Assembly: GCA_035685165.1 (NCBI GenBank)
Contig: DASRBI010000002.1
Coordinates: forward strand, 7,148-71,147
Direction: 5' to 3'
Source: DATFDN01 sp035685165
Lineage (GTDB): Bacteria > Pseudomonadota > Alphaproteobacteria > Acetobacterales > Acetobacteraceae
Length of the DNA: 64,000 bases
Of this stretch, positions 62,108-64,000 are shown in pieces. The position numbers and the translations under genes are program-made. The stretch's first letter is position 1. Each line of letters begins with the position of its first letter. Below the pieces are notes generated by a model. That model was given only the letters and a program-made list of their open reading frames with translations. It was not told the origin of the DNA and searched no databases.

Positions 62108-63631
62108 ATGGACGATCCGCGCGCCGCCGCCCTTTCCAACCTGCCCGAATACACGGTCTCGGAGCTTTCGGGCGCGGTGAAGCGCACGCTGGAGAGCGGG
62201 TTCGGGCGGGTACGGGTGCGCGGAGAGATCACGGAGGTCCGCCGCTACCCGTCCGGACACACCTATTTCGCGCTCAAGGACGAGGGGGCGAAGCTTTCGG
62301 CGGTGCTGTGGAAATCGGCCGCCGCGCGCGTCGGGCTGAGGCCGGAGGACGGGGTGGAGGTGATCGCCACCGGCCGGCTCTCGGCCTATGTCGACCGCAG
62401 CTCCTACCAGCTTGTGGTCGACCGCATCGAATATGCGGGCGCCGGGGCGCTCCTGGCGCGGATCGAGATGCTGCGCCAGCGGCTCGCGGCCGAAGGCTTG
62501 TTCGAAGCGGCGCGCAAGCGAGCGCTGCCGCTGCTGCCGCGCGTGATCGGGGTGGTGACATCCGAAAGGGGCGCGGTGATCCAGGACATCCGCACCACGC
62601 TCGCCCGCCGCTTTCCGCGCCCGCTGCTGTTGTGGCCGGTGCCGGTGCAGGGCGAGGGCGCGGCGGAGCGGATCGCCGCCGCGATCGCCGGATTCGACGC
62701 ACTCGCGCCGGGCGGGCACGTGCCGCGCCCGGACGTGCTGATCGTCGCGCGCGGCGGCGGCAGCCTGGAAGATCTGATGGCGTTCAACGAGGAGGCGGTT
62801 GTGCGCGCCGCCGCCGCCTGCCGGATTCCGCTGATCTCGGCGGTGGGGCACGAGACCGACACCACCTTGATCGACTTCGCCGCCGACCGCCGCGCGCCGA
62901 CGCCGACGGCGGCGGCCGAGATGGCGGTGCCGGTGCGCGCCGATCTGCTCGCCGATCTGGCGCAGCGGGGCGCGCGCCTTCTTGCCTGCATCAACCACGG
63001 CGTTACGCAGCGGCGGCTGGCGCTCGGCCGCGCGGAGCGGGGGCTGCCCGATCTGCCGTCGCTCTTGGGACAGGCGCGGCAGCGGGTGGATGATCGGGCA
63101 GAGCGGCTGGCGAACGCGCTCCCCAATCTGCTCGCCGGGCGGCGCGCGGCACTTGACCGCGCGGAGCGGCGCATGCCCGACCTGCCGGGGCTCGTGCTGC
63201 GGAAGCGGCAGATGCTGGCGGAGCAAGGGGCGCGGCTCGTGATGGCACTGCCCGCGTTCGCCGAGCGGCGGCGCAATTCGCTGCTGCTCTGCGGGCAGAA
63301 GCTCGATTCCGGGCTGCGGCACGCGGTAGCCGGAGTACACCGGCGCGCGGGGGGCGTGATGGCGCGCCTCTCGGACGCGTCGATCCGCGCCGCGTTGCGC
63401 GAATACCGCGCGCGCATCGCGGGCGATGGCGGTCGGCTGGAGGCGGTCTCACCCTTGGCGGTGCTGAAGCGCGGCTACGTTCTGGTTTCCGACGCGAGCG
63501 GGCATACGCTGACCGAGGCCGCGCAGGTCAAGCCGGGCGCGCGGCTTTCGCTGCGCTTCTGCGACGGCGAGGTGGGCGCGACCGCCGACGGCGGCGGGCC
63601 CGCGGCGCGGCAGGGGCGGTTGGCGCTGTAG
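62108..63631 (+). CDS. xseA: Exodeoxyribonuclease VII large subunit
   Basis: 507 residues, ATG 62108. N-terminal OB fold (NLPEYTVSELSGAVKRTLES; VRVRGEITEVRRYPSGHTYF), the central catalytic region IGVVTSERGAVIQDIRTTLA with RRFPRPLLLWPVPVQGEGAA, VARGGGSLEDLMAFNEEAVV and SAVGHETDTTLIDFAADRRA (with PTPTAAAE). A long coiled-coil tail ends in LAVLKRGYVLVSDASG. With XseB it degrades single-stranded DNA from either end. Confidence 0.95.
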   Translation: MDDPRAAALSNLPEYTVSELSGAVKRTLESGFGRVRVRGEITEVRRYPSGHTYFALKDEGAKLSAVLWKSAAARVGLRPEDGVEVIATGRLSAYVDRSSYQLVVDRIEYAGAGALLARIEMLRQRLAAEGLFEAARKRALPLLPRVIGVVTSERGAVIQDIRTTLARRFPRPLLLWPVPVQGEGAAERIAAAIAGFDALAPGGHVPRPDVLIVARGGGSLEDLMAFNEEAVVRAAAACRIPLISAVGHETDTTLIDFAADRRAPTPTAAAEMAVPVRADLLADLAQRGARLLACINHGVTQRRLALGRAERGLPDLPSLLGQARQRVDDRAERLANALPNLLAGRRAALDRAERRMPDLPGLVLRKRQMLAEQGARLVMALPAFAERRRNSLLLCGQKLDSGLRHAVAGVHRRAGGVMARLSDASIRAALREYRARIAGDGGRLEAVSPLAVLKRGYVLVSDASGHTLTEAAQVKPGARLSLRFCDGEVGATADGGGPAARQGRLAL

Positions 63632-63887
63632 GGGCAAGGAGCGGGGCGCAATGCGCCGAAGGGGCGCCGCGATGGCGGACTGCGCCGCGGCAAGAGCCCC
63701 CTTTCCGGGAGGCGGCAGCCCCGAGGTTGCACAGGGACGACAGCGCGAGCAGCGGCGGACCACCGAACCCTCCGTGGCCCTCCGTGTCTCCTTCGCGCCC
63801 GCCGCGTGCCGGCCTAGTCCATTACCTATCCAACGTTATTATGTTGGCCAGAATGAGCCCCCTAATCCGCCCCGCCAGCGCGCCGGC
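63632..63887. other. Intergenic, no supported gene
   Basis: After xseA the sequence is GC-rich with CCCTCCGTGGCCCTCCGTGTC near 63768-63790 (a degenerate direct repeat). A frame opens at ATG 63651 to the window edge but is Arg/Pro-rich and antisense to the gene at the end. The AT-rich stretch at about 63828-63850 may hold a promoter of a gene on either strand. Confidence 0.45.
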
Positions 63888-64000
63888 TCACGTAAACCCG
63901 TCGTCCGCCGCCTTGGGCGGGCGCCCCGCCGCCGCCGCCTCGCTCCGCAGCCAGGCGCGCACCTCCGCCAGCTGCCGCAGCAGCTCCTCCTTGGGGCGCG
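63888..64000 (-). CDS. C-terminal end of an unknown protein (start outside window)
   Basis: About 37 codons on the minus strand read RPKEELLRQLAEVRAWLRSE then AAAAGRPPKAADDGFT and TGA at 63888-63890. An amphipathic helix with the heptad-like pattern LLRQLAEVRAWL ends in a short acidic tail. Not recognised; a helical C-terminus of this kind is found on many regulators and scaffold proteins. Confidence 0.45.
   Translation of the reverse strand, partial: RPKEELLRQLAEVRAWLRSEAAAAGRPPKAADDGFT

Noticed and set aside
63651..64000. A plus-strand frame open to the window edge
   Set aside because: Arg/Pro-rich, no ribosome site, and antisense to a more protein-like C-terminus on the minus strand.

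Overview
This is a GC-rich (roughly two thirds G+C by eye) bacterial chromosome segment with dense, short-spaced genes on both strands. The gene set points to Alphaproteobacteria, most likely Rhodospirillales/Acetobacteraceae-like: a PleD-type REC-REC-GGDEF regulator, a COQ9-family ubiquinone protein, an oxidoreductase-SelD fusion, a LivM-LivG fusion, the short type of ArgC, and a small RNA resembling the alphaproteobacterial mmgR/suhB (alpha-r8) family. No rRNA, tRNA, CRISPR array, prophage or complete insertion sequence was seen. The lineage call is an inference from gene content.

Layout. 1-3.3 kb: end of a sulfotransferase-like gene, pleD, and a D-aminoacylase. 3.36-3.92 kb: wreckage of toxin-antitoxin genes (PIN toxin, RHH antitoxin, HTH antitoxin), joined tail to tail. 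3.9-9.9 kb: hydantoinase/oxoprolinase operon hyuA-hyuB, a fumarylacetoacetase-fold hydrolase and a divergent pair of MaoC hydratase genes. 10-18.6 kb: housekeeping and membrane genes (DUF6790-like, class I amidotransferase, LolA-like, apt, phosphatase, EamA, ClC channel with CBS domains, parE). 18.8-29.4 kb: a small secreted protein, DUF445, two luciferase-like oxidoreductases, a cation efflux protein, rpsU, def-COQ9, galE, EamA and SIMPL genes. 29.4-33.1 kb: a Rieske/GFA/CMD operon, a Nudix hydrolase, and a stress group (Hsp20, ChaB, host-attachment-like) with an FNR/FixK-type box in front. 33.4-43.7 kb: lytic transglycosylase; a predicted small RNA with its own promoter and strong terminator; a CoA-binding/MetY fusion; a methyltransferase/glycosyltransferase fusion; a class III aminotransferase; and ugpBAEC. 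43.8-46.6 kb: rplM-rpsI, a mazF remnant, argC and a gamma carbonic anhydrase. 46.6-53.7 kb: a decayed PIN gene, an orphan family 5 binding protein and a branched-chain amino acid ABC operon (livK, livH, livM-livG fusion, livF). 53.7-64 kb: a sterol-desaturase-family hydroxylase, a PEP-CTERM protein, a small exported repeat protein, an XRE regulator broken by a perfect 16-bp tandem duplication, an MFS transporter, the SelD fusion, purD and xseA.

How the genes work together. Two uptake systems (UgpBAEC and Liv) and the D-aminoacylase/hydantoinase/FAH group suggest a scavenger of amino acids, cyclic amides and glycerophosphodiesters. Fusions recur (MetY, methyltransferase-glycosyltransferase, LivM-LivG, SelD). 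The most striking non-coding items are the small RNA upstream of metY, the repeated toxin-antitoxin debris at three separate sites, the 16-bp duplication that puts a regulator out of frame, and several long perfect inverted repeats. Function calls rest on motifs and family recall only; no database search was run.
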